Source: Kineosporia corallincola
GTDB lineage: Bacteria; Actinomycetota; Actinomycetes; Actinomycetales; Kineosporiaceae
Direction of reading: 5' to 3'
NCBI RefSeq assembly: GCF_018499875.1
Contig: NZ_JAHBAY010000008.1
Span: forward strand, 62,001 to 126,000
DNA: 64,000 bases
Both the position numbers and the translations under genes were made by a program. Below the pieces are notes generated by a model, which ran no database searches, was not told the origin of the DNA, and saw nothing but the letters and a program-made list of their open reading frames with translations. Shown here piece after piece: positions 61,668 through 64,000 of this stretch. The stretch's first letter is position 1; every line of letters starts with the position of its first letter.

Positions 61668-62390
61668 ATGCATGTGGACGCAACCGTGAACCTCAGGGCT
61701 TGGGACATCATCGGCGGTGAGACCGATGCCCACAGTAAAAGCATTATCCCGCAAGACATTCAGTGGACAGCGTGGCCGGATCTCGAACCGAACCATTCCA
61801 TCCTCGGCGATCCCGCCGGCCTCGATGTGATCGAGCTTGGGTGCGGAACCGGTGAGCACGTCGCCTGGTCCGCAGTGCAAGGTGCGCGGACTGTGCTCGG
61901 GGTGGATATCTCGCCCGGTCGCCTGGCCGTCGCGGAGCAGCGGTTCGGCGGTCTGCCCGGTGTCCGCTGGATGTGTGGGGATGCTGAGTCCGTGCTGCCT
62001 GGGCTGTCGCCGGTCGATCTGGTCCTGTCCGTGTTCGGGGCGCTCTGGTACTCGGATCCCGACGTCCTTCTCCCCGCGATCGTCGCTCGGTTGCGTCCGG
62101 GCGGGGTGCTGGCAGCCTCGGTAGGCGCGCCTCGTCCACTGGATCTCCCTGGCCGGCGGGTCGATCACTACCGAGCAGAGGACGGACGTCGGTTACCGGT
62201 GATCCACTACGTCTACGGCCCCAAGACCTGGGCCGCTCTGCTGGACCGGCATGGCCTCACCCTGCAACACCTGGTCGCGGTCACCGGGCCGACTGGTCAC
62301 ACGACGCTCGTCTTTCGGGCTCAGTACCAGCAGGAAGAGAGCACTTGCCGCCATCAACAGACCACAGGCGGCGAACGCTCCAGGCGGTGA
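61668..62390 (+). CDS. Class I SAM-dependent methyltransferase
   Basis: A 240-residue methyltransferase. Motif I is VIELGCGTGEHVAW, the acidic residue after strand two is in VLGVDISPGRL, and LSVFGALWYSDPDVLLP contains motif IV, with LRPGGVLAASV as the post-motif loop. Small-molecule acceptor likely. The fold is complete at FRAQ near base 62322; the last 22 residues lie antisense to the MFS gene and look like read-through after loss of an earlier stop. ATG 61668 follows GGAAGGAAACGAGCG. Confidence 0.85.
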   Translation: MHVDATVNLRAWDIIGGETDAHSKSIIPQDIQWTAWPDLEPNHSILGDPAGLDVIELGCGTGEHVAWSAVQGARTVLGVDISPGRLAVAEQRFGGLPGVRWMCGDAESVLPGLSPVDLVLSVFGALWYSDPDVLLPAIVARLRPGGVLAASVGAPRPLDLPGRRVDHYRAEDGRRLPVIHYVYGPKTWAALLDRHGLTLQHLVAVTGPTGHTTLVFRAQYQQEESTCRHQQTTGGERSRR

Positions 62391-63500
62391 GACAGAGACA
62401 AGGATGGGCAGGCTGGCCATAGCGAGCATGCCGCCGACGTGGATACCGGTGGTGTAGAGCGTCATCGCTCGTAGCCGCTCGGGGCCGGCCAACAGGGACA
62501 ACCGGGTTCGCAGCGTCACGTCACCGATGGGGACAAGCACGCTGAACGCTGCGGTCAGGATCAGCAGCACGGGGAGGTTCCCGGCAGCAGCGAACCCGGC
62601 CAGGATCAGACCTCGGACAATCCACGAGGACGCCAGGATGGTCAGCCATCGTCCGGGCAACCGGGTGTTACCGACCAAGAGATTCCCAGCCAGCGATCCG
62701 ATGCCGAGACAGGTGATGACCAGGGCATACGCGTCCGGTCCAGCGTCGAGCTGGGTGGCCAGTAGCACCGGGACCCCAACCGTCGTCACCCCGTAGAGGG
62801 CTTGGCCGATGTTGTCGATCAGCACTGACCAGGCAAGAGCCGGATGCCGGCCGGCCACTGCGCGCGCGGTCGGCGCGTCCTCGGTGGCCTTGGGATCGCT
62901 TGAGGTCGTAGGGACGGGTGCCAGGCTCGGTGCGTGTCTCGCCAACCATGCCAGGGCCAGGGCGGATACGCCGAACGTGGCTGCGTCGATGTAAAAGAGG
63001 ACGTCCGTGGCGACCACGGTGAGGATTACGGCGGCGGCCCCTGGGCCAACGATCCATGTCACCCGGCCGGTGACGTCCATAAGCCCGGTGACCGGGCGGA
63101 CCTGCTCGGCGGGGACCAGCTCGGGCAGCAGTGCGGCTCGGGCAGGGTCACTCAGGGCGTCAGCTGTGCCAATGCCGACGATGACCACGAGGACGCCGGC
63201 CAGGCCGAGTGAGTCCCATAGCCAGGGCAGGGCAGCGACGAGAGGGATCTGTACTGCCTCGATCCTGGCCAGGGCCCGAAAAGAAGCTATGCGGGCGATG
63301 ATTCGTCGACCAAAGAGCCCGATCAGGATGTGCGGGACGGATTCGGCGATGACGACGATGCCCAAAGCGAGCGCTCCGGACTTCTCCCACGCTGTCCAGG
63401 CGAGTGCGAGAGTGAAGAACCTGTCGCCAAACACGCTCAGCAGCTCGGCTAGCCAGAGCACGAGCACGCGGCGATGGCGAAGCAATCGGATGTACTGCAT
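62193..63500 (-). CDS. MFS transporter (MFS_3/enterobactin-exporter type)
   Basis: A 435-residue transporter with twelve hydrophobic helices. FGDRFFTLALAWTAWE, the ARAALLPELVPAEQ loop and the central GRHPALAWSVLIDNIGQALYG (in part) are typical of the MFS_3 group that exports siderophores and drugs. The membrane part ends near base 62300; the last 40 residues are hydrophilic and lie antisense to the methyltransferase, giving a 198-base convergent overlap. Export of the product of the neighbouring methyltransferase is a guess. Confidence 0.88.
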   Translation of the reverse strand: MQYIRLLRHRRVLVLWLAELLSVFGDRFFTLALAWTAWEKSGALALGIVVIAESVPHILIGLFGRRIIARIASFRALARIEAVQIPLVAALPWLWDSLGLAGVLVVIVGIGTADALSDPARAALLPELVPAEQVRPVTGLMDVTGRVTWIVGPGAAAVILTVVATDVLFYIDAATFGVSALALAWLARHAPSLAPVPTTSSDPKATEDAPTARAVAGRHPALAWSVLIDNIGQALYGVTTVGVPVLLATQLDAGPDAYALVITCLGIGSLAGNLLVGNTRLPGRWLTILASSWIVRGLILAGFAAAGNLPVLLILTAAFSVLVPIGDVTLRTRLSLLAGPERLRAMTLYTTGIHVGGMLAMASLPILVSVSPPGAFAACGLLMAASALFLLVLSPKDERRVTSRPGDRDQVLQGEAMPVQQSGPGLGAVDVVDHR

Positions 63501-63592
63501 GCGACTTCCCCCGAGGTCGGCACTGGAAGACCGGCCGAGACTAGAGGAAGTGGACGGCTACCCGCAGGGAAACCAGGCAGGTCCGGGGCTTG

Positions 63593-63760
63593 CTACGCCA
63601 GGTTCAGTTCAAGCTGAATGAAGACCGGAAGAGTGGGTTTGCGCACGCGAGGACGGGGCTTGCGCGGCGGCAGAGGACGGCGGACACGGGCGAATCGCCC
63701 CAGGGCATCACGCAGCAACAGAACGGGAAACCAGGAGTGCGGGGTGCGTCGGCGGTTCAT
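63593..63760 (-). CDS. Small basic hypothetical protein, 55 residues
   Basis: A 55-residue frame, MNRRRTPHSWFPVLLLRDALGR at the start (first 20 given: MNRRRTPHSWFPVLLLRDAL), a very basic Pro/Arg centre (PPRKPRPRVRKP) and a hydrophobic end FIQLELNLA. ATG 63760 lies 11 bases after AGGGAGG. It lies about 90 bases past the MFS gene start on the same strand. It could be a small nucleic-acid-binding or peptide gene; family not recognised. Confidence 0.4.
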   Translation of the reverse strand: MNRRRTPHSWFPVLLLRDALGRFARVRRPLPPRKPRPRVRKPTLPVFIQLELNLA

Positions 63761-64000
63761 CGGCTCCGTCCTCCCTTTGGTGGTCTCGCCGCGGTGCCGG
63801 CCGTTCTTGCCGGTCCCGCTGCGGGCACCAGGTACCGCGTCCCGGGAGGCTCGCAATCAAGTTCGCCGCAGCGACCTCGTCTCCCGGCAGCTGCACGGAG
63901 TGCAGACCTGAACCGGGCTGGGACTGCGGACTTGATTGGGAGTCGGGACGTGGTACCTGAAGGTGAGCCAAGAAACAAAGATGATTGAGAAATGTCACTT
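63761..64000. other. Right end of the window, no supported gene
   Basis: The last 240 bases carry only short frames with irregular codon use. A palindrome-like GGTACC context (63829, 63951) is present but not informative. The intact tRNA-Ile predicted for the island is not here. Confidence 0.4.

Larger units (their letters stand above)
57229..64000. mobile_element. Predicted integrative element/genomic island, right end outside the window
   Basis: Integration at the 3' end of a minus-strand tRNA places the element at higher coordinates than the 3'-half remnant, with the reconstituted tRNA at the far end. Genes in this part differ from the core: lower GC at 57.3-58.6 kb, unknown proteins, a TPR regulator, a methyltransferase, an MFS exporter. 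No integrase, excisionase, replication or transfer gene lies inside the window, so the class (AICE, prophage remnant or island) is not determined. Confidence 0.65.

Noticed and set aside
61668-63760. RiPP cluster with a precursor peptide
   Set aside because: The 55-residue peptide has no recognisable leader/core pattern, and no cyclase, dehydratase or radical SAM modifying gene is adjacent.

Overview
The window is a high-GC actinobacterial chromosome segment. The best evidence is the cell-division and signalling block at 12.4-22.0 kb (fhaA-fhaB-pstP-rodA-pbpA-pknA-pknB). It is followed by a PabA/TrpG-type amidotransferase, a DUF881 protein, crgA, a rhomboid protease and a cyclophilin. This order, with tRNA-Leu beside fhaA and tRNA-Ala plus a DLW-39-like gene further on, is the near-origin arrangement of Actinomycetota such as Mycobacterium and Streptomyces. 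I cannot fix the genus; a Kineosporiales-like or related filamentous actinomycete is an inference.

Layout. 0-7.4 kb: two ABC multidrug-type exporters flank a large AfsR-like regulator. 7.4-11.7 kb: a small glycine-rich protein, a lone Flp-type pilin, and a lipoprotein-like sulfatase translationally coupled to an orphan adenine-specific DNA methyltransferase. 11.9-26.1 kb: the near-origin core with tRNA-Leu. 26-39 kb: a DUF5324-like protein, a second AfsR-like regulator, a dehalogenase-fold hydrolase, heme A synthase, an SMR transporter with an unusual tail, ApbE next to a membrane glycosyltransferase, an orphan LuxR-type response regulator, a CPBP protease and a BP74-domain protein. 39-45 kb: four compact regulator-target modules (MerR/esterase, TetR/SMR, MarR/DUF2269-DUF3817, TetR/monooxygenase). 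In each the operator can be read as a palindrome, and in two it overlaps readable -35/-10 elements. 45-57 kb: the DLW-39-like gene and tRNA-Ala, glycogen debranching enzyme, a spore-photoproduct-lyase-like radical SAM protein, a Mut7-C protein, a secreted subtilase, a secreted beta-helix/fascin-fold protein, and an aldo/keto reductase with its divergent regulator.

57.2 kb to the end: a 45-bp block on the minus strand is the 3' half of a tRNA-Ile(GAT) gene with no 5' half. This is what an integrative element leaves at its distal end. The tRNA orientation predicts that the element occupies everything to the right and that the intact tRNA-Ile lies beyond the window. The content fits: lower-GC unknown genes at the edge, a TPR regulator of a type common in actinomycete elements, an unknown protein, a methyltransferase, an MFS exporter and a small basic peptide. 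No integrase, replication or transfer gene is inside the window.

The most novel candidates are the tRNA-Ile island and its unknown two-gene edge operon, the leaderless 11-codon leader coupled to a DUF2269 gene, the hairpin five bases before the Mut7-C gene, a recurring intergenic palindrome, and the sulfatase-methyltransferase pair. All functional calls come from reading motifs in translated sequence; no database search was run.
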